In this document: positions 43,120 to 53,221 of the stretch, piece after piece
Layout of the letters: every line of letters starts with the position of its first letter
Numbering within the stretch: position 1 is the first letter of the stretch
From: Stutzerimonas decontaminans
GTDB taxonomy: Bacteria; Pseudomonadota; Gammaproteobacteria; Pseudomonadales; Pseudomonadaceae
Assembly: GCF_000661915.1 (NCBI RefSeq)
Contig: NZ_CP007509.1
Location: 1,488,001 to 1,552,000 of the forward strand
DNA length: 64,000 nt
Direction: 5' to 3'
Made by a program: the position numbers and the translations under genes
Notes under the pieces: model-generated
What the model was told of the DNA's origin: nothing
Databases searched by the model: none
What the model saw: the letters and a program-made list of their open reading frames with translations, nothing else

Positions 43120-43902
43120 TCAGCGCATCGACGAGCGTGGTGCCACCGGCTTGTTGTCGTCGGAAATCGTTACTTCCACACGACGATTCATGGCGCGGCC
43201 GGCCGAATCGCTGTTGCTTGCCACCGGGTATTCCTTGCCATAACCCTGCGACACGATGCGCTGGGGGTCGACGCCCATCTTCACCAGCGCGGTGCGCACC
43301 GAGTTGGCGCGGCGCTCTGAGAGGCGCTGATTGTATTCAGCGGAACCAGTGCTGTCGGTGTAGCCCTCGACGATCACCTTGCGCTCAGGGTTCTCATTGA
43401 GGAAGTCAGCCAGTTTTTGCACGCTGCGCATGCCGCCTGGCTTGAGCTCGGCGCGGTCGTAGTCGAACAGCACGTCACCGAAGGTCACCAGCGTGCCGCG
43501 TTCGGTCTGCTTGGCCTGCATGTCTTCCTGCAGTTTGCGGATCTGCGCGTCGCGGGCTTCCAGGCGTGCTTCGGCACGCTGAGCCGAGGCCTTGCCTAGG
43601 TTCTCCTCGGCCGCACGCAGTGCGATGGTTTGCTCGGCGAGTTCGATGCGGCGTTTGGTCAGGTAGGCCAGCTGGTCGACCGTCTCTTTATCTGCATCGT
43701 TAAGGTAGGCCTTATTCGCCTTGTCCAGCATGTTGCTGGCGTCCTGGGTTTCCAGTGCGGCGACCTTGCTGGCACGCGAGTCGCTTTGCAGCGCGGAGAA
43801 GCTGCTGCGCGCATCTTCGAGGTTTTCGTTGGGCTGACTGGCGCAGGCCACCAGGCCGATGCTCAGGGCTAGCATGGTAGGCAGAGTTACGAGCTTATGC
43901 AT
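43120..43902 (-). CDS. lptF: OmpA-family lipoprotein LptF
   Basis: A 260-residue lipoprotein with a lipobox (Leu-Val-Ala-Cys) near residue 20. The N-terminal helical part (about 25-135) contains a DUF4398-like region and a coiled coil, and residues 140-250 are an OmpA peptidoglycan-binding domain (Phe-Asp-Tyr-Asp-Arg-Ala-Glu-Leu; Gly-Tyr-Thr-Asp-Ser-Thr-Gly; Asn-Arg-Arg-Val-Glu). It should tie the outer membrane to the cell wall. In P. aeruginosa LptF is part of the AlgU regulon. It is the second gene after the DUF4398 lipoprotein with a 46-base gap. The name rests on length, architecture and order. Confidence 0.85.
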   Translation of the reverse strand: MHKLVTLPTMLALSIGLVACASQPNENLEDARSSFSALQSDSRASKVAALETQDASNMLDKANKAYLNDADKETVDQLAYLTKRRIELAEQTIALRAAEENLGKASAQRAEARLEARDAQIRKLQEDMQAKQTERGTLVTFGDVLFDYDRAELKPGGMRSVQKLADFLNENPERKVIVEGYTDSTGSAEYNQRLSERRANSVRTALVKMGVDPQRIVSQGYGKEYPVASNSDSAGRAMNRRVEVTISDDNKPVAPRSSMR

Positions 43903-43948
43903 GACGAGTTCATCCTATGGCTATAAATGGAATGGCGGCGTTGGGGGA

Positions 43949-44341
43949 TCAGCGAACGTTGCGCATGCCTTCTTCGCGTAGTTCCTGAATTCCCTTCTGC
44001 GCGTCGTCCACGGCTTTCTGAGCCTTGGCCGCTTCAGCCTTGCGTTCGGCTACGCGGGCATCCCATTCGGCCTGTTCGGCCAGCTTGCGGGCTTCTTCGT
44101 AGTTTTCCTTCTGCATGGCCATTTCGGCCTGCTTCCATTTTTCCTGCGCGGCGCGCATTTCGACCGCAGCGTACTCAGGGCCGCCGGCACTGACGGCGCT
44201 GCGCACTGCCGATTCAGTCACGGCGAACTGCTCGGTCGGTGGGTTGCCCGCGCATGCGGTCAGCAGCAGGCCGCCAAGGGCAATGGCCGCCAGCTTGGGT
44301 AGCTGAAATCTCGAAGCGTGGGTTGCGACAGCTTTGTTCAT
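43949..44341 (-). CDS. DUF4398 lipoprotein
   Basis: A 130-residue lipoprotein starting at 44341, with GGAGA upstream. The signal ends in Leu-Leu-Leu-Thr-Ala-Cys near residue 31, and the mature part is a DUF4398 helical region with Lys-Trp-Lys-Gln-Ala-Glu-Met-Ala and an Ala-Glu-Lys-rich coiled coil. It precedes lptF in the same order as PA3691-PA3692 of P. aeruginosa, as I recall. It is likely periplasmic or outer-membrane bound and co-expressed with lptF. Its function is unknown. Confidence 0.85.
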   Translation of the reverse strand: MNKAVATHASRFQLPKLAAIALGGLLLTACAGNPPTEQFAVTESAVRSAVSAGGPEYAAVEMRAAQEKWKQAEMAMQKENYEEARKLAEQAEWDARVAERKAEAAKAQKAVDDAQKGIQELREEGMRNVR

Positions 44342-44431
44342 GGTCAGTCTCCAGTTCGATTGCATACGAATAGCTACCGTCCCTGGCTGGGCAGTGCTGA
44401 TTAGGTCACTACCGATATCGGGACATATTTT

Positions 44432-44458
44432 TGTGAGGCCTGGCGGCGCTAATCGTTC
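44432..44458 (-). promoter_or_regulatory. Candidate AlgU (sigma-22) promoter for the lptF operon
   Basis: On the minus strand GAACGA and TCACA are separated by 16 bases, near the AlgU/RpoE pattern GAACTT-N16-17-TCTGA. The site lies about 90 bases upstream of the DUF4398 gene. The GAAC and TC cores match; other positions do not. Confidence 0.5.
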
Positions 44459-44617
44459 AGTCAAAATTGGCGAGCTAGAGCGGCTGTCACGAACGACGTC
44501 CGTATCGATGAGCACGCGAGGACTGCCGTACGGGCGGCTGGAGTGGTTGCGCGACGGTGGAAAAGCAGGCGCCCGGGTAGGGCGCCTGCGCGGCATGCAA
44601 GGGCTGCGTTTTGCCGC

Positions 44618-44968
44618 TCAGTTAGACGGTGCGGGAGTCTTCTCTTCGTCGAGCATGCGCTTGAGATGTTTGCGCGACAGTTCGAGAAAGCGCGGGGTGG
44701 GGCCGGCGTCCTCGTAGACCGGATCGCCCTGTTCATCGGTGGCGATCACTTGAGTGCCCCGGACGTAAGGCAGGCTGGTTTCGACAGCCTCCAGAGCGGC
44801 GCCGACCAGTTCGCCGAGCAGCGCCTCGGTGCTGCGCTTGGGATACATCTCGGCGAGCGCCGCGAGCCGTGCTGCGCTTTCGACATCCAATGGGATGCTG
44901 TAGGTGGTCTGGCTCATGTGGCCCTTGGCGTCCCGTTCCCAATGGCTGACAAGCTCGGAAATTCTCAT
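44618..44968 (-). CDS. Small conserved protein (annotated in pseudomonads as pilin-assembly or pilus-tip protein)
   Basis: A 116-residue soluble protein starting at the ATG at 44968, with AAGGAG upstream. It begins Met-Arg-Ile-Ser-Glu-Leu-Val-Ser-His-Trp-Glu. Its helix at residues 28-60 (Ala-Ala-Arg-Leu-Ala-Ala-Leu-Ala-Glu-Met-Tyr-Pro) is reminiscent of small regulatory proteins. Related genes carry the label pilin assembly or type 1 pili tip component, which I regard as weak, because no signal peptide or pilin feature is present. It is divergent from ppc. Confidence 0.65.
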   Translation of the reverse strand: MRISELVSHWERDAKGHMSQTTYSIPLDVESAARLAALAEMYPKRSTEALLGELVGAALEAVETSLPYVRGTQVIATDEQGDPVYEDAGPTPRFLELSRKHLKRMLDEEKTPAPSN

Positions 44969-45219
44969 GATTACTCCTTTGCCCGCGCATACGAGCGGTA
45001 ATGACGTGTAGCTTTGGTGCTCGTGCCACGTGGCTGCCAGCACTGATGTCTTGTCAGCGCCTGGCGCGGTGGGCACTCTGGTTGGAGATAATTTCAGCGT
45101 AGCCGTTCAGGATCGTTTTCCCAGCAGAGCGTCTGATGCAATGCGGCGAACCGGTCGCATCAGCCGAGCGAGGCTCGCGAAACTCATTTGGCCGTATTGG
45201 CGGGAGGAGCAAGAAGGTC

Positions 45220-47859
45220 ATGGCGAAAATCATCGATGCACGTCTGCGCGACAACGTACATCTGCTTGGCGAGCTGCTCGGCAACACCATCCGTGTGCAG
45301 CACGGCGACCAGTTCTTCGACAAGATCGAACGCATCCGCAAGGGCGCCAAGGCAGCACGCAAGGGGTCTGCCGAGGGCGCGCAGCTGTTGACCGAGACGC
45401 TCGATAGTCTCGACGAAAGCGAGCTCCTGCCAATGACCCGGGCGTTCAACCAGTTCCTCAACCTGGCCAACATCGCCGAACAGTACCACCAGGTCCGCCG
45501 CCGCACGGCAGGCGAGCCGGTACCCTTCGAAACCAGCGTGTTTGCCGATCTGATCGAACGCCTCAAGGCAGCAGGGCATGGCGACGAGTTCATCGCGCGG
45601 CAGGTCAGCCGGCTGGAGATCGAGCTGGTGCTGACGGCGCATCCCACCGAAGTTTCTCGTCGCACGTTGATCCAGAAGTACGACGCCATCGCCGAGCAAC
45701 TGGCGGCTCGCGACCACACCGACCTCTCCGACGCCGAGCAGGCGAAGATCGAGCTGCAGTTGCAGCGTCTGATCGCCGAGGTCTGGCACACCGAGGAGAT
45801 CCGGCGTAACCGGCCCACCCCGGTCGAAGAAGCTCGATGGGGCTTCGCGGCGATCGAAAACTCGCTGTGGAAGGCCGTGCCCAACGTGTTGCGTCAGACC
45901 GATGCGACCCTCCGGCGTGCGACCGGCCTGCACTTGCCGCTGGAGGCCGCGCCGATCCGTTTCGCGTCCTGGATGGGTGGCGACCGTGATGGCAACCCCA
46001 ACGTGACCGCCATGGTGTCTCGTGAGGTCCTGCTGACGGCACGCTGGATGGCTGCCGACCTTTACCTGCGGGAGATCGAGGGGCTGATCACCGCGCTGTC
46101 GATGAGCGAAGCCAGCGAAGAGCTGCGGCGTCAGAGCGGCGACTCGGCCGAACCCTATCGGGTGCTGCTCAAGCCCCTGCGCCATCGACTGCGGGCAACC
46201 CGGGATTGGGCGCGTGCTGCTATCGAGCACGGCCAGCCGGCTCCGTCCGAGGTGCTGCACGATTGCGCCGAACTGCGCCGGCCCCTGGAGTTGTGCTACC
46301 GCTCGCTGCATGCTTGTGGCATGGGCATGATCGCCGATGGCGCGCTGCTCGACTGCCTGCGGCGGCTGGCCGTGTTCGGGCTGTTCCTGGTACGGCTGGA
46401 CATTCGCCAGGATGCCGCACGGCATGCCGCCGCACTGGCAGAAATCACCGATTACCTCGGGCTGGGCGATTACCAGCAGTGGGATGAGCAGCGCCGGCTG
46501 GATTGGCTGCAGCTCGAGTTGAGCAGTCGCCGCCCGTTGCTGCCGGCTCACTATCATCCGTCCGCCGATACTGCCGAGGTGCTGGCTACCTGCGCGGTGA
46601 TCGCCGAAGCGCCTGCCACCTCGCTGGGTTCCTACGTCATTTCCATGGCCCATGCAGCGTCCGATGTGCTCGCCGTGCAGCTGCTGCTCAAGGAGGCTGG
46701 TCTGCAGCGGCCAATGCGTGTGGTACCGCTGTTCGAAACCCTCGATGACCTCAATAACGCCGCGCCGATCATCGACCGCCTGCTTGCCCTGCCAGGTTAT
46801 CGCCAGCGTCTACAGGGGCCGCAGGAGGTGATGATCGGCTACTCCGACTCGGCCAAGGATGCCGGCACCACGGCCGCCGCCTGGGCCCAGTATCGTGCAC
46901 AGGAACAGCTGGTGGATGTATGCCGTAAGCACGGCGTCGAGCTGCTGCTGTTCCATGGCCGTGGCGGTACGGTGGGACGTGGCGGCGGCCCTGCGCATGC
47001 GGCGATCCTCTCGCAGCCGCCGGGGTCGGTGGCCGGCCGTTTCCGCACCACCGAACAGGGCGAGATGATCCGCTTCAAGTTCGGCCTGCCGGACATCGCC
47101 GAGCAGAACCTCAACCTCTATCTCGCGGCAGTGCTCGAAGCGACGCTACTGCCACCGCCGATGCCCGAACCTGGCTGGCGCGAAACCATGGATCGCCTCG
47201 CCGCCGAAGGTGTGGCTGCCTATCGGGGTGTGGTGCGCGAGCATCCGCTGTTCGTCGACTACTTCCGCCAGGCGACACCGGAGCTGGAACTGGGGCGTCT
47301 GCCGCTGGGCAGTCGGCCTTCCAAGCGTCGCGAAGGTGGGGTGGAGAGCCTGCGGGCGATACCCTGGATTTTCGCCTGGACGCAGACGCGGCTGATGCTG
47401 CCCGCCTGGCTCGGCTGGGAACAGGCATTGCACAACGCGCTGCAGCGTGGGGAGGGTGGCTGCCTGGCTGAGATGCGTGCGCGTTGGCCATTCTTCAGCA
47501 CGCGCATCGATATGCTGGAAATGGTGCTGGCCAAGGCCGATGCTGACATCGCGCGGCGTTACGACGAGCGCCTGGTACAGCCGGAACTGCTTTCACTCGG
47601 CAGCGATTTGCGTGACCGATTGTCGCAGGTGGTGGGCGCCGTACTGAGCGTGACTGGCCAGGTCGACCTGCTCGATCACAGCCCGAAGACCCAGGAAGCG
47701 TTCAGCCTGCGCAACACCTATCTCGATCCGTTGCACCTGCTGCAGATCGAACTGCTGGCCCGTTCAAGGCAGCAGCAGAACCCAGCAGACAGCCCGCTCG
47801 AGCAGGCTCTGCTGGTCAGTGTCGCCGGCATTGCGGCGGGGTTGCGCAACACCGGCTAA
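45220..47859 (+). CDS. ppc: Phosphoenolpyruvate carboxylase
   Basis: An 879-residue enzyme that makes oxaloacetate from phosphoenolpyruvate and bicarbonate. Visible are Leu-Thr-Ala-His-Pro-Thr-Glu (catalytic His near residue 146), Gly-Gly-Asp-Arg-Asp-Gly-Asn-Pro near 260 and [10 protein letters not shown] near 543, followed by the glycine-rich Phe-His-Gly-Arg-Gly-Gly loop. The start is at 45220; AAGG lies two bases before it and GGAGG twelve before, and either may serve. Length fits the family. Confidence 0.97.
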   Translation: MAKIIDARLRDNVHLLGELLGNTIRVQHGDQFFDKIERIRKGAKAARKGSAEGAQLLTETLDSLDESELLPMTRAFNQFLNLANIAEQYHQVRRRTAGEPVPFETSVFADLIERLKAAGHGDEFIARQVSRLEIELVLTAHPTEVSRRTLIQKYDAIAEQLAARDHTDLSDAEQAKIELQLQRLIAEVWHTEEIRRNRPTPVEEARWGFAAIENSLWKAVPNVLRQTDATLRRATGLHLPLEAAPIRFASWMGGDRDGNPNVTAMVSREVLLTARWMAADLYLREIEGLITALSMSEASEELRRQSGDSAEPYRVLLKPLRHRLRATRDWARAAIEHGQPAPSEVLHDCAELRRPLELCYRSLHACGMGMIADGALLDCLRRLAVFGLFLVRLDIRQDAARHAAALAEITDYLGLGDYQQWDEQRRLDWLQLELSSRRPLLPAHYHPSADTAEVLATCAVIAEAPATSLGSYVISMAHAASDVLAVQLLLKEAGLQRPMRVVPLFETLDDLNNAAPIIDRLLALPGYRQRLQGPQEVMIGYSDSAKDAGTTAAAWAQYRAQEQLVDVCRKHGVELLLFHGRGGTVGRGGGPAHAAILSQPPGSVAGRFRTTEQGEMIRFKFGLPDIAEQNLNLYLAAVLEATLLPPPMPEPGWRETMDRLAAEGVAAYRGVVREHPLFVDYFRQATPELELGRLPLGSRPSKRREGGVESLRAIPWIFAWTQTRLMLPAWLGWEQALHNALQRGEGGCLAEMRARWPFFSTRIDMLEMVLAKADADIARRYDERLVQPELLSLGSDLRDRLSQVVGAVLSVTGQVDLLDHSPKTQEAFSLRNTYLDPLHLLQIELLARSRQQQNPADSPLEQALLVSVAGIAAGLRNTG

Positions 47860-47955
47860 GCCCGCGCGACACTCCGGGCGGCGGCGTCATGTGGCGCCGT
47901 CGCTGGTCAGCATTTGCGTCGAATCGTGACATTTATGAGGTTCGATAGACGTTTT

Positions 47956-47977
47956 CGGGACGGCTTGTGCCGTCCCG
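47956..47977. repeat. Perfect 9-bp hairpin between ppc and adk
   Basis: CGGGACGGC and GCCGTCCCG flank a TTGT loop, about 100 bases after ppc and 125 before adk. There is no T tract, so it may be a factor-dependent terminator or a structured part of the adk leader. Confidence 0.5.
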
Positions 47978-48085
47978 GTGCGCTGTGTATCGTGTTCAAC
48001 CTTTTGTCGCATGGCGGCAAACCAGATTTTTTGATTCGTCAGCGAAGAGCCGCGTCGGCCCGCTGGCAGGGTCACCCCCTTCTAA

Positions 48086-48751
<666 letters not shown>

Positions 48752-48779
48752 TCGAACCCGCGCTGCACGGATCGATGAA

Positions 48780-48812
48780 AATGCCCGTATCCAACGATAC
48801 GGGCATTTTTTT
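48780..48812 (+). terminator. Intrinsic terminator of adk
   Basis: An 11-bp stem (AATGCCCGTAT/ATACGGGCATT) with a 6-base loop, followed by a T run to 48812, 29 bases after the adk stop. Confidence 0.92.
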
Positions 48813-48894
48813 GCCCGACGCTCTGGGCACAACGAAAGAACCGGCACTGCGAATACGCTAGAATCGGCGCCTTTTCACCGACCGGACCAACCCG

Positions 48895-49572
48895 ATGACC
48901 ACTCTGCTGGCCCTGGATACCGCCACCGAAGCCTGCTCAGTCGCCCTGCTGCATGACGGCAAGGTGCTGAGCCACTACGAGGTGATTCCACGTCTGCATG
49001 CCCAGCGATTGCTGCCGATGGTACAAGCGCTGCTCGGCGAGGCTGGAGTGGCGCTTTCCGCAGTAGATGCCATCGCGTTCGGACGGGGACCGGGTGCGTT
49101 TACCGGTGTGCGGATTGCGATCGGTGTGGTGCAGGGTCTGGCGTATGCGTTGCAGCGTCCGGTGCTACCCGTTTCGACCCTGGCGACCATCGCTCAGCGA
49201 GCCTGGCGCGAGCACGGCGCGGCGCAGGTCGCGGCGGCCATCGATGCACGCATGGACGAGGTTTATTGGGGCTGCTACCGCGAGCACGGTGGGGAGATGC
49301 AGCTGGTCGGTAGCGAAGCTGTGCTGCCGCCCGAGCAGGCCGTGCTGCCGCGTGATGCGGGTGACGACTGGTTCGGTGCCGGTACCGGCTGGTGCTACGC
49401 CGAGCGGATACCGGCCGCCGTACGAGCAAGCGACGCGGGCATGCTGCCGCATGCCGAGGATCTGCTGCGTCTGGCGACTTTCGCCTGGCAGCGAGGCGAG
49501 GCGCTGGAGGCCGATCAGGCCCAGCCGGTCTACTTGCGCGACAACGTCGCAACACCGAAAGGGATCAAATGA
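48895..49572 (+). CDS. tsaB: tRNA t6A-synthesis protein TsaB
   Basis: A 225-residue ASKHA-fold protein with the TsaB N-terminus Leu-Leu-Ala-Leu-Asp-Thr-Ala-Thr-Glu and the Gly-Arg-Gly-Pro-Gly-Ala-Phe-Thr-Gly-Val-Arg loop near residue 63. With TsaD, TsaC and TsaE it makes N6-threonylcarbamoyladenosine at position 37 of ANN-decoding tRNAs. It lies 140 bases after adk, past the terminator, so it should have its own promoter; a TAGAAT near 48859 is a candidate -10 box. Confidence 0.95.
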   Translation: MTTLLALDTATEACSVALLHDGKVLSHYEVIPRLHAQRLLPMVQALLGEAGVALSAVDAIAFGRGPGAFTGVRIAIGVVQGLAYALQRPVLPVSTLATIAQRAWREHGAAQVAAAIDARMDEVYWGCYREHGGEMQLVGSEAVLPPEQAVLPRDAGDDWFGAGTGWCYAERIPAAVRASDAGMLPHAEDLLRLATFAWQRGEALEADQAQPVYLRDNVATPKGIK

Positions 49573-49636
49573 CGAGGAGCGTTGCCAAAGTCCTGGCTGC
49601 CCGTTAGAGTCGCCGGGCCTCTGATCGAGTCGAATA

Positions 49637-49981
49637 ATGCGCGTCGAAAGCTCCTTTCCTGTTCCCTATTCAACGGATCGTTCTGCCCGTACCGGCAGGG
49701 CGGCGGATAGCTATGGGGAAACGCAGCGGGCGGCGCAGGCGCAGCGTGGGGTCGACAGCCGCTCCGGGCAGGACTACCAGCCTCAGGCCGATCGTCCGCA
49801 GCAGCGGGTCAACTCCAGCGCGTTGGTCGAGCGCTACTCCGCATTCCGCTATGACGAGCCGCAGCCGGAGCGCCCATTGCCCAGCCGCGTGGCTCAGGCG
49901 CTGGCCAGCTATACCAGTACGGCGAGTTTCCGTGTCGATTTCGACGGCACCGAAGTGCTCGGACTCGACCTCTACGCCTGA
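49637..49981 (+). CDS. Hypothetical protein, disordered N-terminal half (114 aa)
   Basis: A 114-residue protein. Residues 1-60 are rich in Ser, Arg, Gln, Ala and Asp and probably disordered, while residues 60-114 contain Leu-Val-Glu-Arg-Tyr, Phe-Arg-Tyr-Asp-Glu-Pro and a final beta-strand pair ending Val-Leu-Gly-Leu-Asp-Leu-Tyr-Ala. No signal peptide. Comparable unnamed proteins follow tsaB in other pseudomonads as I recall. It is followed closely by the DUF72 gene. Function unknown. Confidence 0.65.
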   Translation: MRVESSFPVPYSTDRSARTGRAADSYGETQRAAQAQRGVDSRSGQDYQPQADRPQQRVNSSALVERYSAFRYDEPQPERPLPSRVAQALASYTSTASFRVDFDGTEVLGLDLYA

Positions 49982-49992
49982 GGCGGTCCGAT

Positions 49993-50853
49993 CTGCCAGA
50001 GCTTCCCTATTACCTCGGTTGTCCCTCCTGGAACGAGAGTGCCTGGCTCGGATCGTTGTATCCGGCGGGTACGCCAGCGTCCGATTTCCTAGCCAGCTAT
50101 TGTTCGGCCTTCAATACGGTCGAAGGCAACACCACGCTCTACGCCTGGCCATCGGAGCAAAAGGTCCAGCGCTGGGCCTGCGAGATGCCCGAGGGCTTCC
50201 GCTTCTGTGCCAAATTTCCCCGCGATGTCAGCCAGGCCGGCGATCTGCCTGCGGCGCTGGAGCAGGCGCATGCCTTCCAGCGGCTGTTGCTGCCATTGGG
50301 GCGAAGGGTAACGCCGTTCTGGCTGCAACTGCCCGCCAGCGTTGGGCCATCTAGACTGAGCGAGCTTGCGGCGTTCATCGATGGCTTCGACGCAGCGCTG
50401 GCGGTCGAGGTGCGGCATCCCGGGTACTTCGACCGAGGGGATGGTGAGCGCGCATTGAACCGATTGCTGCGTGATCGCGGCATCGAGCGCATCTGCCTCG
50501 ATACCCGTGCGTTGTTCAGCTGCCAGTCCCGCGATCCGGCGCTGTTGCATGCGCAAAGCAAGAAGCCTCGGCTGCCGGTGCGCCCGGTGGCATTCAGCGA
50601 TTCGCCGCAGCTGCGCTTCGTCGGTCACCCCGAGCTGGAGGCGAACGACGCATTCATGGCGCCCTGGCTGGACAAGGTGGCTGGTTGGATCGAGGCCGGC
50701 AAGACGCCGCACGTCTATCTGCACACCCCGGACAATCACCGTGCGCCCGAGTTGGCGATGCGCTTCCACGCGCTGCTGAGTGAGCGCCTGTCCGGACTGC
50801 CGGCCCTGCCTACGTTGCAGGCTGCGCCGCAACTGTCCCTGCTCGCCGATTGA
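49993..50853 (+). CDS. DUF72-family protein with probable CTG start
   Basis: A DUF72 TIM-barrel protein, 286 residues if it begins at the CTG at 49993. The residues before the first standard start codon (TTG at 50056) include Leu-Pro-Tyr-Tyr-Leu-Gly-Cys-Pro-Ser-Trp, the conserved first strand of the family, and must be translated. Upstream in frame there is a stop near 49852 and no ATG, GTG or TTG in between. GAGG at 49980-49983 is nine bases before the CTG. Later markers include Phe-Asn-Thr-Val-Glu-Gly-Asn-Thr-Thr-Leu-Tyr-Ala and His-Thr-Pro-Asp-Asn. The function of the family is unknown. A sequencing error is the alternative. Confidence 0.75.
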   Translation: MPELPYYLGCPSWNESAWLGSLYPAGTPASDFLASYCSAFNTVEGNTTLYAWPSEQKVQRWACEMPEGFRFCAKFPRDVSQAGDLPAALEQAHAFQRLLLPLGRRVTPFWLQLPASVGPSRLSELAAFIDGFDAALAVEVRHPGYFDRGDGERALNRLLRDRGIERICLDTRALFSCQSRDPALLHAQSKKPRLPVRPVAFSDSPQLRFVGHPELEANDAFMAPWLDKVAGWIEAGKTPHVYLHTPDNHRAPELAMRFHALLSERLSGLPALPTLQAAPQLSLLAD

Positions 50854-50926
50854 GTCAGGTCTGCGGCCCGACCACTTTTGTAAAACATCGCCCCCAACTT
50901 CGCGCGCTCGGCGTTGCCCATAAGGA

Positions 50927-51619
50927 ATGACCTTTGGCCGCTTCTTCCTTCTGCTGTTGCTGCTGTTAGCAGGCTTCACCCTGGCGGTGCGGCAGGAACT
51001 GATCGACATCCCGCCGCGCTGGAACCCCTGGGCACCGTTGGACATCCGTGAGCCGCCGAACCTGTTGACACCGCTCAAGCTACGGCGCCTGCAGCAGGAC
51101 CGAACGCTCTGCGAACAGGCGCTCGCCACGGCGCCGCTGCGTTACGCTGCCGTGCCGGACAGCACACCGGAGCCGGGCTGCCCGGTCGAGAACAGCGTGC
51201 GCGTGCAGGGCTCGGACGTGCGCTTCAGCGGGCCGTTTCTCGCCACCTGCCCGCTGGCGGCAGCTTATGCGATGTTCGAGTTGCACGGACTTCAGCCGGC
51301 GGCGCAGACGGTCTTCGGCCAGCCGGTAGTACGCATCGATCACTTCGGCAGCTTCGCCTGTCGCAACATCGCGCGTAGCAATCGGCGCAGCCAGCACGCC
51401 AGCGCCAATGCACTGGATCTGGCCGGTTTCCGCCTGCAGGATGGCACCCGCATCACCGTGGCGCGGGACTGGCAGGGCGACGGCGACAAGGCGCGCTTTC
51501 TGCGCCTAGTCCGCGATGCTGCCTGCGATGCGTTCAACGTCACGCTTGGGCCCGAGTACAACGCGGCCCATCACGACCACTTTCACGTCGATATGGGTGG
51601 TTTCGGCATGTGCCGCTGA
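50927..51619 (+). CDS. Extensin-like C-terminal domain protein
   Basis: A 230-residue protein with one N-terminal hydrophobic helix (residues 5-20), so it is exported or anchored. The extensin-like domain (about 60-230) has the expected Cys residues, the Ser-Gln-His-Ala-Ser-Ala-Asn-Ala-Leu-Asp motif near residue 159 and the C-terminal His-His-Asp-His-Phe-His-Val-Asp, similar to the zinc sites of DD-carboxypeptidase-like peptidoglycan enzymes. That supports a cell-wall hydrolase role but is not proof. The ATG overlaps closely with an AAGG site, so the start is uncertain by a few codons. Confidence 0.82.
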   Translation: MTFGRFFLLLLLLLAGFTLAVRQELIDIPPRWNPWAPLDIREPPNLLTPLKLRRLQQDRTLCEQALATAPLRYAAVPDSTPEPGCPVENSVRVQGSDVRFSGPFLATCPLAAAYAMFELHGLQPAAQTVFGQPVVRIDHFGSFACRNIARSNRRSQHASANALDLAGFRLQDGTRITVARDWQGDGDKARFLRLVRDAACDAFNVTLGPEYNAAHHDHFHVDMGGFGMCR

Positions 51620-51682
51620 CGATTGGGGCGCATCCCGGAATGCTCTGGCACAATGCGCTGCTTTCATTGTTGCCGGTGTTCC

Positions 51683-52459
51683 ATGTCTGCAAGCCATCCT
51701 CTAGTTCGGATTGAACCGCTCGCTCCGCAATTTTCCGCAGTAGCCCATGAGTGGGCGCTGCGTCTGGGCTTGCCGGAAGGGCAGGGCGAGGCCGAGTTTG
51801 CTCTACAGATTGGCGAATCCGGCCTGCAACTGCAGTTGCTCGAAGCGCAGGCGCCGGGGCCGGTGCGGGTTGATTTCGTCGAAGGCGCAGCGGCGCACCG
51901 GCGGCAGTTCGGTGGTGGCAGCGGGCAGATGATCGCCAAAGCCGTGGGCATCCAGCCGGGTATTCGCCCTCGGGTGCTGGACGCCACCGCCGGTCTGGGG
52001 CGCGATGCCTTCGTGCTGGCGACGCTGGGCTGTGAAGTCAGCCTGATCGAACGTCAGCCGCTGATTGCCGCGCTGTTGGAGGATGGTCTGAGTCGCGCCT
52101 CAGGCGACGCTGACGTGGCTGCGATCGCCGCGCGGATGACCTTGCTCAAGGGCAATGCCATCGAGTTGATGCAGCAGTGGCAGGGCGAAACGCCGCAGGT
52201 CATCTACCTCGATCCGATGTTTCCCCATCGCGACAAGAGTGCGCTGGTGAAGAAGGAGATGCGCCTGTTCCGACCCTTCGTCGGTGACGATATGGATGCG
52301 CCGGCGCTGCTGGCCGCGGCGCTGGAGCTGGCCAGCCATCGGGTGGTGGTCAAGCGCCCGCGCAAGGCGCCGGCAATCGAAGGCAGCAAGCCCGGCTACA
52401 GTCTGGAAGGCAAATCCAGCCGCTACGACATCTATCCGAAAAAGAAGCTGCAGGCCTGA
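51683..52459 (+). CDS. rsmJ: 16S rRNA m2G1516 methyltransferase RsmJ
   Basis: A 258-residue methyltransferase. The start at the ATG at 51683 gives the usual length; the frame is open for 20 codons upstream without support. The SAM-binding motif [11 protein letters not shown] lies near residue 98, and the catalytic Asp-Pro-Met-Phe-Pro-His near 179. It methylates G1516 in 16S rRNA. It is convergent with the TetR-family gene. Confidence 0.93.
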   Translation: MSASHPLVRIEPLAPQFSAVAHEWALRLGLPEGQGEAEFALQIGESGLQLQLLEAQAPGPVRVDFVEGAAAHRRQFGGGSGQMIAKAVGIQPGIRPRVLDATAGLGRDAFVLATLGCEVSLIERQPLIAALLEDGLSRASGDADVAAIAARMTLLKGNAIELMQQWQGETPQVIYLDPMFPHRDKSALVKKEMRLFRPFVGDDMDAPALLAAALELASHRVVVKRPRKAPAIEGSKPGYSLEGKSSRYDIYPKKKLQA

Positions 52460-52492
52460 CGCCGGCAGCCTGCCGCTTCGCCATGGCTCGGC

Positions 52493-53128
52493 TCAGCCGC
52501 GATAGGCGCGCAGGAATACCGTCACCACATCGCGCACGTGCAGGTTGCTTTCCTCCTCCGTTGGCGCCTCGGCATAGCCGACCAGCATGCGGAAGTGCTG
52601 TGCACCCTTGATCAGCGAGCAGAAATGCTCGGCGGCCCGCAGCGGGTCGTCGATGTCCAGCAGGCGCAGCGTGTTGGCGCTGCTGAACAGCTGTTGCAGA
52701 TCGCTCAGCAGCTGCTGCGGGCCGGCATCGAAGAACATCTTCACCAGACTCGGATTCTGCGTCGCCATCGCCACCATCACCCGATGCAGGCCGATGGACT
52801 CGGGGCTATTGACCAGTTCATTGAAGGCCCTGCCGATCGCTAGCAGCACCTCCTCGATGTCGCAATCTGCATCCAGTTGAAACAGGCGCCTCGGTAGCCG
52901 CGTTTCGCAGGTCGCCTTCACCGCTGCACTGAACAGCGCCTCCTTGTCCTTGAAGTGGCTGTACAGCGTCAGCTTGGAAACGCCGGCTTCGGCGGCGATG
53001 GCTTCCATGCTGCTGCCTTCGTAGCCGTTGCCGAGAAACAGCACCTGCGCGGCGGCAAGGATCGCCTCGCGCTTGACGGGGTCCTTCGGGCGGCCGGGGC
53101 CGGGGGATGCGGAATGGTTTTCTATCAT
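52493..53128 (-). CDS. mexL: TetR-family repressor of the RND pump (MexL-like)
   Basis: A 211-residue TetR regulator. The helix-turn-helix is at about residues 38-65 (Met-Glu-Ala-Ile-Ala-Ala-Glu-Ala-Gly-Val-Ser-Lys-Leu-Thr-Leu-Tyr-Ser-His-Phe). It is divergent from a MexJ/MexK-type pair, and its length is close to that of P. aeruginosa MexL (about 212 residues). Together with the two pump gene lengths this is strong support for the assignment. The 93-base gap holds AT-rich GTATA-type repeats that could be its operator. Confidence 0.82.
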   Translation of the reverse strand: MIENHSASPGPGRPKDPVKREAILAAAQVLFLGNGYEGSSMEAIAAEAGVSKLTLYSHFKDKEALFSAAVKATCETRLPRRLFQLDADCDIEEVLLAIGRAFNELVNSPESIGLHRVMVAMATQNPSLVKMFFDAGPQQLLSDLQQLFSSANTLRLLDIDDPLRAAEHFCSLIKGAQHFRMLVGYAEAPTEEESNLHVRDVVTVFLRAYRG

Positions 53129-53157
53129 GGGTGTTTTAATAGTGGACTGGCTGGTAC

Positions 53158-53184
53158 GGTATTTTTACTATACCCGGCAGTATA
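53158..53184. promoter_or_regulatory. Candidate MexL operator
   Basis: GGTAT-N7-ATACC (53158-53174) and TATAC-N6-GTATA (53169-53184) overlap, placing GTAT half-sites about 11 bases apart on one DNA face. A GTATTT word at 53159-53164 matches the motif I recall for the P. aeruginosa MexL site. Confidence 0.55.
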
Positions 53185-53221
53185 AGTATTCCAATCCGCT
53201 TCGCGACAGAGAGACTTCATC

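Noticed and set aside
45184..46653. A 489-residue frame antisense to ppc
   Set aside because: ppc is intact with all catalytic motifs; the antisense frame has no domain or ribosome site.
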